From: Hsuehochloa calcarea | Lineage: Eukaryota; Streptophyta; Magnoliopsida; Poales; Poaceae | Reading direction: 5' to 3' | NCBI GenBank assembly: GCA_036346395.1 | Contig: CM070604.1 | Coordinates: 51,115,662-51,179,661, forward strand | Length of the DNA stretch: 64,000 nucleotides | Part shown: positions 22,502-36,000 of the stretch, in pieces | Position numbering within the stretch: position 1 is the stretch's first letter | Layout: each line of letters begins with the position of its first letter | Notes under the pieces: generated by a model | Told to the model about the DNA's origin: nothing | The model's input: only the letters and a program-made list of their open reading frames with translations | Database searches by the model: none | Program-made: the position numbers and the translations under genes

Positions 22502-23601
22502 TATAAGGCTGTACTCGAACTCCACGGTTATCGACGCCACACTTGAGGGCAGCACCGCCTATTGGGTTCACCTTCGCTGCCCTTGTCTGTGGCTTGTGAT
22601 CCTCCTCTCCCCCTTACCCCACCCTACGATGGCCAATCTTCTCCACCCGCGGCTAGCGACACCACTACCATCTCGTCGCATATATATATACACTATCTAT
22701 CCACTGTCGGCTTGGTGAACCCCGTGAAAAGTTTGGATTGAACCTCGCCGTTTCACTGCCCTAGGCCGCCTTCATCAATTGTCTCGTCGAAAGTGGTAAG
22801 AACATGATCCCGTTTAATACCAAACCGTATTAAGAACGTGAGAACCTTTCCTAATTCCTGCGAGAATTGAGTTATTTACTGCGAATTTCCTTTCAATTCC
22901 TTGTCTTCCAAAACACCCAAAACACAAAAAAACTACCTTTTATTTATTCCACCTGATTAGCAACCTAAGGCATTGTTTAATTTTCCACAGACAATACAAT
23001 TTTTCTAGGAAGCTTTATTTAGCCTATACATGTTACAATAGAGGCTGTACTTGTAGTACTTTATTTTCCTCGTGCCCTCGTCACCCTCGCGTGTCATCAA
23101 TTGTTACCGCTCAAAACAGGCTGCTATTATTGCTGCGTGCCCCCCGACCTAGTAAATCCACCTGAAACCGTGCAGGAGCCAAGACACCATCAGGGTTCTA
23201 ATAATTGGTTTAAATTTTTTAACGGGGTCTATACAACCAATATGCCCGATTATTGGAAAGTTTCGGTTGATGTCGGCTGAAAATTTTGAATTTTAAAAAC
23301 CAGCCAAAAACTAGTTGAAAATATCGGCTAATTTTTTGAAAATAAATTTCAAAAAAAATTCTTCTATATTTAACAAAATTCGTGTAAAATAAAATTTTCT
23401 AAACCAATTTAAAATTTTACCGAGAGTCCGATACAATCGATTTTCACCGAAGCCCTAAATTTTAAATCCGGACACTACCACCGCCAACTCCTAGTACCCG
23501 TAGCCATGCCCACGCGCGCATTCACCATTTCCTTCCCCACGCAGGCCAGTGGCCACAGGCCGGCACGGCAGGCAGCACAAAACAGTAATTAAAAAAAAAA
23601 A
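22502..23601. other. Upstream flank of MPK6
   Basis: About 1.1 kb without a recognised gene. 23200-23460 is an AT-rich block with AAATTTT words and CGATTTTCACCG, of a type that recurs near 33.1 kb. The MPK6 promoter must lie within or left of this stretch. I could not identify a convincing TATA box or start site. Confidence 0.45.
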
Positions 23602-23617
23602 CGAGCGAGAGAGAGAA

Positions 23618-23654
<37 letters not shown>
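23602..23654 (+). repeat. GA microsatellite in probable MPK6 5' UTR
   Basis: Mostly (GA)n, with a continuous run of more than 30 bases at 23622-23652. It lies 120-170 bp before the start codon. GA-rich 5' leaders are common in grass genes. Confidence 0.9.
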
Positions 23655-23655
<1 letters not shown>

Positions 23656-23772
23656 ATCGAGCTACTAAAAAAGAGGCGGAAAGCGACCAAATCTCGCAAC
23701 GAATTCCACCACTCCGACGCACACTTTCCCTTCTGTTCCCCTCGCGATCCAAATCCGAATCCGCACGCGGGG

Positions 23773-24014
23773 ATGGACGGCGGGGCGCAGCCGCCGGACA
23801 CGGAGATGGCGGACGCCGGCGCCGGCGCGGGGGCGGGGGCGGGCGGGCAGCAGCCGGCCGCGGCGCCGGCGGGGATGATGGAGAACATCCAGGTCACGCT
23901 CAGCCACGGGGGGAGGTTCATCCAGTACAACATATTCGGCAACGTGTTCGAGGTCACCGCCAAGTACAAGCCCCCCATCCTCCCCATCGGCAAGGGCGCC
24001 TACGGCATCGTCTG
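23773..24014 (+). CDS. MPK6: MPK6 exon 1
   Basis: Encodes residues 1-80 and two bases of Cys81. It starts at ATG 23773 in a very GC-rich context and ends ATCGTCTG before the donor GTCCGT. The donor is weak in its third to sixth bases but the frame joins perfectly to exon 2. Confidence 0.96.
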
Positions 24015-27000
24015 GTCCGTTGCATCTCCTCGCCGCTCGCTCCTCATACGATTCGTGTGTTTGATTTGTGCGGGTTTTGTTTTTCTGGCAGCTCGGCGCT
24101 CAACTCGGATACGGGGGAGCAGGTGGCGATCAAGAAGATCGCCAACGCCTTCGACAACAAGATCGACGCGAAGCGGACGCTCCGCGAGATCAAGCTGCTC
24201 CGCCACATGGACCACGAGAATGTCAGTCACGCGTGCTCCGATCCGTTGAGCTCTTCTGATGCAATTCCCTTTTCATTTTTCGTCGTAGATTTGAGATTCT
24301 CCTTAAATGTTTTTGTCTCTGGTTAGTTATGTTGGTTGCATTAAATACCGGGGGGTAGTTACCAAATGATTGAGTCCGTGAGCAGCTTGAGCTAAGCGCT
24401 TTTCCTTCCTCTTTCACTGGGAGGTGAGGGCTTCAGGAATAGTAGTAATTCTGGTCATGCCTTTAAAGAAGCCAGCCACCTTTTGGGATGTTATTCATTG
24501 TGTTCTTGAAGAAGTTTGAGGGGGAACAAGTGATGTGAACAGGCCTGGAGCAGCAGCACATGATTCTCGTAGGTGCTGATGTCAAAAGTCGCCCAAGGAC
24601 CAACCTGGTGCTACCTTTTTGCTAGGTCAATCAAATCCAGTCTGAATGTAGTGAAAGTGAATGTCTAGTTGGTAGGGGACTACGAGTTGTGTTACTATTG
24701 GAAAGACTTAGGATCGACTTTCTGTTTAGATGTTGGACTTTGACTTGAATCTTTCCAATGTAATAAAGAGGATTAGAAGGAGTCCACGTTTGAATTATGG
24801 GATTTGACCAGCATAGGCTTGAAGAATCGCTTTCAGTTTGTCAGAGGGGACATATTTCGGATGATCAACGTTAGAAAGCCAACTACTGGAGTAGTAGATT
24901 AGAGACTGGATCGTATCTTGGCAGCCTGCCCTTGAACACCGCAGCATGTTCTGAAGTGACCTGAGTTAAAATTTGGATGATGATAAGTAATCGGTTACTA
25001 TTAAATATTTTCCTGATAAAATGTGAAAACACGAACATGTTACCAATTTTGTAAGTTATATGAAAAAATGTTAACTTTTCCCTGTTCCATTTTCTTTGTT
25101 TTATCAAGCATCTTCTTTTGGAGATTGAGTATACTCGTGGCTATTGTGGAAGATTTTCTCAAAGTGAAATGGTTTTTGGCCCGTATCCCACATAAAGCAA
25201 AGTGTTTCAGCTTTTAATGCTCCGATGATATGGGTGAACTTTTTTTTGGGAGTAATACCTTTGGACAATTTGAGTGTTAGTAGCAGATCATCGGATTAGG
25301 CAAGGTTTGGTCAGTGGAAGTACTTTGTTAATGCACTTGCTTTATACACTGTCAGCTATTTATATCTAAACTTTTCCTTGATAGTAGTGTAAGTCCAATT
25401 CTTGTATTCTCCGTGTCAACCCCCCAAAAGCATTAACTTAAATAAAGCAGTACTTTCCCAATTTGGAGACCCTGTATTCTCACAGCTGTATTGGAGCAAT
25501 TTTTTTTTTAAGTGAATAAACTGTTGATTTGCCTCATACATAAAGCTAAATCTTTGAGCTTTCAAGATTCCAAAGATATAAACAAACCTTTGTTGTGAGC
25601 TAGTATAACTTTGGAGGACAATTGTGAATGTGGAATAGCAGATCTTTGTATTGGACTTGGTTTGGTTAGTGCAAGTAATTGGTTGATGCACTTGTTTTAT
25701 CTTCTGCTAGTCAGCTATTCTGTACCTCGTTAGTTGTATTCTACATATCCATAGTAGCTGCGTATCTCTTAGTTGTATTTGACTTATCCATTCTCCAAAC
25801 AGCAATAAATGGTTGCAACTTCCTTCTCATGTGATTTGTGGGAACATATGCATTTGATATAATGCTGCCTTGTATTCAGATTGGCTACAAAAGTTAAAAA
25901 AGGGTGTACACACTTGACAGTAAAAAGCATGCAAAAGGCCAAAAACTATCGAAAAAACATACAAATCGAAAGTTGCGGAATTATTTTATTCATAATTCAT
26001 ATCACGTATTGTGGGTTTTTGGCTGTTTGAATGCATTTTACTTGTTAAATTTGTGGTATCTACACTACTACAAAAAATGCAGTGAAACATATGCAAAATC
26101 ACCTCCGTTTACTCTTACAACAAGCACAGATTGCCATCCTCTCCATCTGTATCTTTTAATCATATTTTATATGGTGGTGCCAGGACTACTAGGTGCAGAT
26201 TCTCATTATTCATTTATCTTTCCTCATTTTGTTGATCTCATGTCTTGGTTATCTTTTGATGAAGAATAAAACCATAGTTATGTTAATAATATCAGAGCAA
26301 TTTGTTTCTGTTGTGTCATTGCTATACAGTACTATATCTGGGAAAACATGTTTTAACCTGAAAAATGTCAACACCTCATCAAAATGTCATCGGACATAAC
26401 TGTGTGGTGTTGAAAAACACATTGGGCATGGAAACACGAACACCACTTGGCAGAAGTGTCCACCCAACTTAGTTTAGCTGTGACTGTAGCACAGAAAAGT
26501 TTGATGAAGTGTATGTGTTGTTCAGCTTTCCGTGTGTTGTTGACTTATTTCAATTCATTCGAGTTGAGATAAAGTTGAGTCGAATCATTGAATAAAACGT
26601 ACAAATTTATTTTGGTGTATAATTTTTTGTGATACAAGCGCATGCTCATCTCTTTCAGTGTATGTTTTTTTTGGTGCAAAATTTAAAAACTAAAAATCAT
26701 TCCAGGCTTGCAGTCCTCTTGCTGCTAACCATAGTTATTAAAGAACAATTTTCAAGTATGAATTTCAGCTACAAAATATATATATTTTTGATACAAATCC
26801 ATTTCTTATGCAGATTGTTGCAATAAGGGATATTATACCTCCTCCACAGAGGAATTCATTCAATGATGTCTATATTGCATATGAATTGATGGATACTGAT
26901 CTGCATCAAATTATTCGCTCAAATCAAGCTTTGTCAGAGGAGCACTGCCAGGTACTTATTTCAATGGAAAAGCAGGACCTTCTCCTTCTCCCTTTATTTG

Positions 27001-30000
27001 ATAAGTTCCGTGTTTTAATTAATAATGTTATTTAACTTTAGAAATTCTTGTCTTGTTAGTATCCGATTTTGTTCGATTCCTTAAATACAAAATACTGTCA
27101 GTTATTTGTTTCAGTTTTTGATGCCTCATACACTGAACTAATAACCAAAGCCTCTTCTTTCAAACACACACACACACACCCCAAAGCCTCTTATTTTTCT
27201 TCTGTTTCTGGTCGGCCTGAATCCTCTCGCTAGTCTAGGACTATGTGTTAAGGAAAACCTATACAAGGCAAAAATAAAAGGAGTATGGAAATACAAGATA
27301 TTTCCCTAACACAAACTAAGTTTGCCTGATGCTTTAGTATACTAAACAATAACCTAAGAGGTGAAAATATTGAGATATATGACTGTCGGTAAATGCTTTG
27401 CTTCTTTGAAACACTATTGGAAATTTGATTAACACAAATACATAGGTGAATTGTAATATATTTATGAAGTCCCCTATTGTACTGCACCTTTAAGAATACT
27501 ATAGTTAAGTAACTTTAAAACTGAGGAAATCGACATCAAGTGACCTGCTATATATGACCTGAAGAAAACCTTTATTGTATATAGGCAGAATTGTATTATT
27601 ATATTCTTTCAATGTGCCATTGAACATTGGATCAAGCAAAGGGAGCAGTTGAACAAGTTTATCACATCTGACACATGCCTGGAAGATGACATATTATTTC
27701 TTGCTAGCCATCTCTTTTATATGCTTTGTGAGCCATCCATGCATCCGCATTGCTAAGAGATAACTCCCTGAATATAAGTATGTCTCTGATATCAAAGTGG
27801 TCTATCTGTTATGACTTATGACAATATTATATCTTGCTTATAGTAAGACATATTTTGGCATTTGCAAATTCTGTCCGACGATCTTTCGTGGACAAGTTCA
27901 ATGAAGAAACTGCTCGCTATTTATGATTACTGGTAGTAATATGGCTGCACTGACCATGTCTAAGTGGATTTCTACTTTCTAGAATGGAAAAGGTTGATGC
28001 TAGATCATGCCTGAGCACTCTTACTGTATCCTAGCTATTATTGTTGTTGTTAACAAATACATTTCTCTATCTTGAGTGGATTTCTAGAATGGTCATCTAT
28101 TTCTCTTCTGTCCAGATTATTAGATCTTGTGCTCTCTCCTTTTTTCTCCATTTGCAAGCTTCTATCTTCTTCTGAGAAATTGTACATGTTTGATATGACT
28201 GTTTTGTGTAATTGCTTACCCTTTTTTTTGCAGTATTTCCTTTATCAGATTCTTCGTGGCTTGAAGTATATACATTCAGCAAATGTTCTTCACCGAGACT
28301 TGAAGCCTAGCAATCTTCTTTTGAATGCAAACTGCGACCTTAAAATTTGTGATTTTGGGCTTGCTCGCACCACCTCAGAAACTGATTTTATGACTGAGTA
28401 TGTTGTCACAAGATGGTACAGGGCACCAGAGCTTTTGTTGAACTCCTCTGAATACACTGCAGCAATTGATGTGTGGTCTGTGGGCTGTATATTTATGGAA
28501 CTGATGGATCGGAAACCTTTGTTTCCTGGAAGAGACCATGTCCATCAGCTACGTCTACTAATGGAGGTTAGACCATACCCTTCGAACCTTTTATATTGAA
28601 CTAGCAGGGTGGCCCACACATTTGTACGGCTAGATTTGTTTTGAAGCTTGTATAAATTCTTGAGAATATATTTACGTATTGTTATGGACTCGTTCTTTGG
28701 TAAGAAGTATACGTGTTGGTCTAAGCCATTGTCGGACGCGACTGTGCTGAATCCGTCAAAACTTCCGAGTGAAACCGAGTTGGACTCTAGTCCATAACGT
28801 GACCGAGTAGGACTATGGTCCTGTGCACATGCTTTGCGCAAGGCAGGGACTCAGTAGAGATTGCATTAGTTTCATAGATAGATATATTAGGTAGTATCCC
28901 TTTCGGATATTTAGAGATTGTGAGCTATCCCTTTCGGATATGTTTAGTGGTTAGTCCTCCATAGTCCATATAAAAGGGCACTGCATTGTACTAAACAAAT
29001 CAAAGAATAACAGAATAGTTTCTTCCCTCCTTTCTACCGCACGGCTCATAGCCTCCTTAGGCTGACCGGGAACAAGACCCGACCTACGCACGAGGGTGAG
29101 CTTCATCGCTCTCCATATTCCCTACGCTCAAACTCCGATTCTTGTTTTCATCTTCTTTCGCCCTTGCGACACCACCTCAAGCCGAGCCGTATCAATTTGG
29201 TATCAATGTCCGGCAACGATCCTAAGTCTCAGGCGGCTACTGTCGCTCGAGAAGACTCGGCCAAGCTCGATCATATTCTTGCGTAGCTGTCCACACTCAA
29301 CCGGCGTTCGGACAGCCATGATCTATGTATACCACGCACGGAAAAATTCCAGACGGAGGATCCAAGTAGCGACTTGATGGCTATGCCACCACATCCACTG
29401 GCACTGGCTCCAATGGCAGGCCGTGAGCCCGTGACTGGATGGGTGACAATTTCCACAGCGTGTCGCGATATCATAAGTCGGAATTTGTATCGTATGATGG
29501 AGATGAGGACCCCTTGCCCTGGCTTAATCGATGTGAGCACTTTTTTCGCGGCCAGCGTACGATGGAAGAGGAGAAAGTGTGGCGCGCAACCTACCATCTC
29601 ACAGGCAACACCCAATTGTGGTACTATCAACTTGAGCGAGACGAGGGTGTTCTTTCCTGGCCTCGCTTCGTCGAGTATGTGAATATGCGCTTCAGGCTGC
29701 CCTTGCGCAACAATCCGCTGGGGGAATTGGCTCATCTATGGCGCACGGGGACTATCCAGGAGTACCAACAACAATTCCTCGTCTTGCTATGTCGCACCGA
29801 GCAGCTTTCAGCCAAGCAACAAGTCTAGCTCTTCATGTCCGAACTCCGCAACCCGCTGAAGACTGACGTCGAATTGCACAATCCATGCAATTTGCAAACG
29901 GCTATGTTTGGCCCGTGCTTATGAGCGCCGTGGCGAGGAAGAGACGACCGAGGCTCTTGTGCTGTTACGCGGCATCAATACGCCACGATTTTCAGCACTG

Positions 30001-33000
30001 GTCCGCACCAAACCAGTCAAGCCTCAATTGGCTGGTTCTGCGCCATCTCCACCGGTCGCCCGCCTGCCCAACCCAGCGACATCGGCCACGCCACAACGCG
30101 GGTTGTTGCTGGGACCACCTACCTCGGTTCTGGCCCCTCACACCACAGGGGATGAACGGCCACCGCCTCAAAGGGTTGTGCTACAACTGCCTGGCAAAGT
30201 TCACCTGTGATCATGCTTGTTCGTTCAAGGACATCTATCTTCTCGAGCTCGACGATGAACCGGTCGACACCGATGTACAAATTTCCTTGCACGCCATCAT
30301 GGGTGTGAGTACAGGCTGGACTATGAAGATCCGGGTGTCCGTTCAGGGCGTCCTCCTCACGGCTTTGGTGGACTCCGGCTCGACACATAATTTTTTGGCC
30401 AATGGCGCTGCCGACCTCATTGGGGTTCGCCTTACCCCGCTCCCTGGGATGAAGGTTATGGTGGCAAATGGTGATCGTGTTGCTAGCGTGGGGTGCACCA
30501 CGGCTTGCGCATCGACATCAACGACGAGTCTTTCAACATCGATTGCTACACTTTACCGCTGGAAGGCTCTGACGTGGTGTTACGCCGATGACCCTGCGCT
30601 CTCTGCCCATTGTTTGGTACTTTGGTGGACTCCGAATAAGCTCGACACATAATTTTTGGCCAAGTGGGAGCGAAACAAATTGACTCGTAATGTGGATCGG
30701 ATAAGTGATATCCGGACGAGTAACAATGCAAGGTAGACAAGACTCCCAACAAGATGACGATGGCGAGTCCTGGATCGTAAAGAGGCTCGCCATCGAGGGT
30801 CGGAGGTGAACATTGAGCTCCATAGGAGTCTCAACAGACGCCGATCGATGAGGGAGGCGCGATCAAGAAGATCCGCTTCTCGGGACTCATTGGGTTCGCC
30901 TTACCCTCGCCCCATACGGATGAAGGTTATGGTGGCAACTCGTGATGAGTAATAGCATCCCTGTGGGAGGCTCACAAGTAGCCGCACCAAAGAAAAGCAG
31001 GCGGCAGAGGCCGAATCGACCGGCGATCGCGAGAGCGTAGCGAGAAGACGGCCCGTCGGGAGAAGATGAATCATCGAAGAAGATGGAACATCGTGGGTGG
31101 GCTCATCCGGAAGATCCTCAATACGAGGTCGACGAGTGTGAGACGAGTGTAGCGGGGGAGCCTGAGGAGCGCGGAGACGAAGCAAGTAGGCGATAATGGC
31201 GGAGAGGCCACGGGAGAAATATGTGGAGACGAGATAGGTGTATCCGAAAGGTCAAAAAGACAGACTCACAGAGGAAGTCGAAGGAGAGGCAGACGGGGCG
31301 TGAACCCAAAAGGGATCGAGCGGTCGGTTTGGTGCGTTCTCGGTGGCGAAGAACATAGCCGCAAACAAACGAAGGCGGCGTAGTAGTCGAAGGAGACCAC
31401 AGAGACGCTCAATAGGGATTGCGCGAAGAGCGTTCCGCCTAAAAGTGAGGTGGAATAGAGCGGCATGGTGATCATCTATAAATATGATATAGTATCGATG
31501 ACCCCTTTCAACCGACTCACTATGAGGATAAGGAAGTCAAGTTGTTTGCCTAACTGGAGACACGCCTGATCGTGTTGCTAGCGTGGAGTCGATCGCAGAA
31601 CTGCACCGCGCGACAGACGCTTGATCGACATCAACGACGCAGTCTTTCAACATCGATTGCTACACTTTACCGCTGGAAGGCTCTGACGTGGTGTTGGGCG
31701 TCAGTGACCCCGTGCTCTCGGGCCCATTGTTTGGTACTTCGACCATCTCACCATGTCTTTCTGGTGGCGGCATCACCAGGTGACATGGCAGGGCCTTGTC
31801 ACCGATCGCGGCATCCCACGCGTTCACGCGTGCGCCCAGGAGGGCGTGTTGGCTGATTTTTGCTGGAGTTCACACCTATCTTCGACGTTCCACGTGGCCT
31901 TCCTCCAACCCGCTGTCATGATCATCGCATCCATCTTCTCCCTAGGACAGCTCCGGTGGTCGTTCGTCCGTACCGGTACCCCAGCTTTTGAAGGATGAAA
32001 TCGAGCGTCAGTGTGACGACATGCTTCAACAGGGAATCATTAGGGAGAGTACGTCGGCTTTCTCAGCACCGATGCTTTTGGTCAAAAAGCACGATGCTAC
32101 TTGACGTTTTTGTGTGGACTATCGCGCCTTGAATGACAAGACCATAAAAGACAAATTTCTAATTCCAATCGTCAATGAACTCTTGGATGAGCTCAAGGGC
32201 GTGTGTTTCTTCACAAAGCTAGACTTACGTAGTGGCTATCACCAAGTCCGGATGCATCCGTCGAACATTGAGAAGACTGCTTTCTGTACACACCAAGGTC
32301 ACTTTGAGTTCATGGTTGTCTTTTGGCCTCACCAACGCACCGGCGACCTTTCAAGCTCGTATGAATGGTGTTCTTAAGCCTTTTCTTCGTCGCTTCGTCT
32401 TGGTATTTTTTACGATACTTTGATTTACAGTTCATCCTGGTCAGAACATATTCAGCAGGCGCGCGCAATCCTCCAGCTTTTAGCCGACAAGTTGTTCCTA
32501 ATAGTTCCTTCAGTTCATGCAGTTCCGTGGTGAGCAGATCATCTGCCATGGAATCTGATACCAAACTGTTGTGTTCCTTGACTCTTGATCTCAGATTATA
32601 CGTATGTTGTGCAGGAATTGGGTCTCCAGTACCCCGACGAGGCACTCCTTGGCTTGCCGTGATTGACAAACAACTTATATAACTAGGGATAGAACAGAGG
32701 GAGAAGCTATTTAATTTCTCTTCTTATTTTTCTCTGCTAAAGCGCAAGAGATTACTTATAGGTTACAATTGCAGACTCTGAGAGTCCCAGACGGATACAA
32801 CTCATGCAAAAGTGAAATAAAAAGACTTTCCTAAATCCATAAATTACTAAAGATAGAACTGAATGCAAAATCCGAACAGAGTTTTGTTAGTTCTTGTGAT
32901 CTTCGATTGCACGTTTGGATCTCCGGCTATAATGCTTCCCTCAATACGCATCCACAACAAGTATGTGCTTTGATGGAAGAAAATCGATTAGCATAATAAG

Positions 33001-36000
33001 TTGTTTGGGTTCTTAGAACTAACTACTCTCCATCATGTATAGATCATGTAGTTGCATACCTCTATTGTTACTCTATTAGTTTTTTTCTTCCAAATTGTAT
33101 GCGTATAGGATCGAATCCAACCGATTTTACCGGGATCGGATCGGTGAATAATGAATCGCCTAAAAATTTTAAATTTGATTTTTTGGCTGCATAATGCTCT
33201 TTCTAGGTTTATTTAGTTTTTTTTTTGTGCTAGATTACATATTGTATGAACTAAATATGTTTGAATTATTGTATCAGCAAGTCTCGGCGGTTTTTTGACC
33301 TTGGAAAGCGTGTTGAATTATAGTATTCTCACATGAAGGATATCTATTGTGTCAATTGTTGATGTATGAGCAATTAGCACTTGGCTTTGTTGGTTCAACA
33401 CAAAAATTAATGATTTTAATGATTGTTTGATCAAGGATTTGTTGCTGATATAAGGGCATACTAAATGGAGTTTGATATTAGGAATAGCCTATTGATCTCC
33501 CGTTTTTTGACCTGTTTTTCCGGTTATCGGCCGGTTACTGGTTTTCAAAATTTGGTTCTTGAACTTCATTCGATATTTTCTTGGGTTTTCTATGAATCTA
33601 CTTCTATCAATTATCGCCATCGATCGGGATTTATGTTTGGTACCGGATTTCGATCCTTGCGTGCACATGTACCTCTATTTAATCTCAAGTAATAAGTTGA
33701 TTATGTGTGCGGCAAATTATCTTATTAGTTTACATGGTATAATGTATTAAGAGTACCTTGCTAACGCATACACCAATGCACTGTAGGCGGCCTACCTTGA
33801 ACTTGTCTTTCTTCACACGTTGACTGCCCCACCAAATCGCGTGGCTTTTATCTCTTCTCGCGGTCAAGACTTTTTTGCTTCAACCTCCAACATTAAGCCC
33901 AAATCTTGATCGATTTCTCTCAGCTACTACTTCCAATGCAATATTTTACCACATAGTTATCATCTACTTCTCCCTAATTATTGCTTAATGTTAATCATTG
34001 CGACATTAACACGCATACATATGCAACCGTCACCGATCCCAACTGGGGACACGTGTCATGCTCTCCAGTAACCCCGAGCATATTCCCTACGGATGGGTCA
34101 TCTCTACTCCAAGCTTTTTGCTCCTCTACTTCTGTATGCCTGCACTTCTATTCGTACAAATGCATGCATGTACATACACATGCATGATGTTATACATGCT
34201 TGACTTCCTCTTCCCTCGTGATGGTCGCTCTTCTTCGACCTTAGCTAACTCAACATTGTGGCGTCCTCACTAACTGTGGTGACCTCCCATCTTCACTAAT
34301 GTCGGCATGTCTGTTTTAGTCATTGTCTAATGATATAGAGAATCTTTTCGCCATCGCCAGCGACGACGTGCCCCTCACTAGTGATAGCATGCTCCTAGCT
34401 ACCCGATGGTCACATATTGTCCATAGCTCGTCTTCAATTTGAAGCTTCATCTCCTCATTGCCAGTGCTTCCCCATCATCGAGCTTCTTTGCCCATTAACT
34501 TCTTCAACAACGCCGACACTTACTACTTGTCATTGCGGCCCATTGGCTCCTTCAACACTGGACTCTATTCAATGGCTCCGGTGAGCAGCACGACATTATC
34601 CTCAACTTCGTCATCGCCGCCTCGGCTCTTCGCTTTCCCGTGGGTCAATGTCTTCTTGCAGGACAAATTGATGCCATTGCATTCTTTCGTGGTCTCCTCC
34701 GACACCATTCGTGCTATCATCGTTATAACTTGTATTTTTAATCAAAACTTCAGTTATTTTTATTCCATAGGAAGCAACAAAGAAATACGTGATCTTGAGG
34801 GCGAACGCGATATCTTCTTTTGTCTTCTTCGATACCATTCGTGCCATCCTCGTTATAATTTTTATTTTATTCAACATTTCAGTTATTTTGATTGGAGTTT
34901 GTATACAAATCAAATTACTAAATTTATTTAATTTATTCCGAATTTTAGATATTTTGGAATTCGTACGGAAATCCAATTATAAAATAATTCCAGTTTTTTG
35001 GGGGGATTCGTATCCGAATCTAATTGCTATTTTTTCCTTTAATTTTTATTCCGAATTACACTTATTTAGTGATTTTACTTTGGACTTTGTATGGAAATCA
35101 AATTGCTTATTTTATTTTATTTTTCATTCCGAATTTCAGTTTTATTGTCCTTGACATGGACTCTTTCTTTTAATCTAGACCCTTATAATCTGAATCCACC
35201 ACAATCGATGGTGTAGATTTTTTTTCACCGATTAATGTGAGAATTTCTAGCTCTTGAGAGCTACCGTGGTGACTTCTTTTGACTCTGCTATAATAAGATA
35301 ATAGATTGATGAATTTGTGTCGTATACACATCATGCTTATCAAGTCGTCGACTAGTCGACGAGTCGCCGGAGGATGGCCGACTGGAGTCACCGACTCGAC
35401 TTGCGCCGGAAAAGAGACAAGAGAGGAGCGGGAGGAGTGAGGGCAACGCAGGCTCAAGATCACCTTCGAGGCGCAACCGGCAGCTCCATCGGTCTCACCG
35501 CCGTCGGCCAGCCAGCCCCATCGCGCCGCCTCCTCCCCGTGGTTCCTCGTCACGGCTCCTCCCAAGACCCTACCGCCATCGCTGTCACAGTAGCTCTCAA
35601 AGACCTCCACCCCGGCCGAGGGAGGAGGCGGCTCACGGGGAGGCGGCGCGCGGCGGCACGGAGGGAGAGGAGAGCCGAGAGAAAGCAGGGAGGGAGGCGG
35701 CGCGACATGTGCCGGGCGCCGCTGGCTGAGGACCGAGGAGGCGGCGCGACCCGACGCCGAGGAGGCGACGCGGCGGCTGAGCACCGAGGAGGACAGCGAG
35801 GTGGCGCGGCGGCGGCTACTGGGAGGACGGGCGAGGTGGCGGCGAAGGGGTGCTGGGGAGGAAGCGCAGCGCTCGGCCAGGCGGGGAGGGGGGGGGGGAA
35901 TAGAGGAGGCCGGGCAGCGGCCAACCGGATCTTCTGCGGCCAGAGATTGCTACTGCCAGGATCTTCTGTGGCCGCTCTGCACTGTCATATGAACAGTACT

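Noticed and set aside
24015..24091. Reading through MPK6 intron 1 as coding
   Set aside because: The open frame from the start codon continues into unrelated residues, while splicing 24014 to 24092 restores GIVCSALNS exactly.
26063..26079. CACTACTACAAAAAATG, like a CACTA transposon end
   Set aside because: No partner inverted end, 3-bp duplication or transposase was found.
28072..28233. Open frame extending upstream of MPK6 exon 4
   Set aside because: It is intron 3 sequence read through; the acceptor TTTGCAG at 28227-28233 and the kinase frame fix the exon start at 28234.
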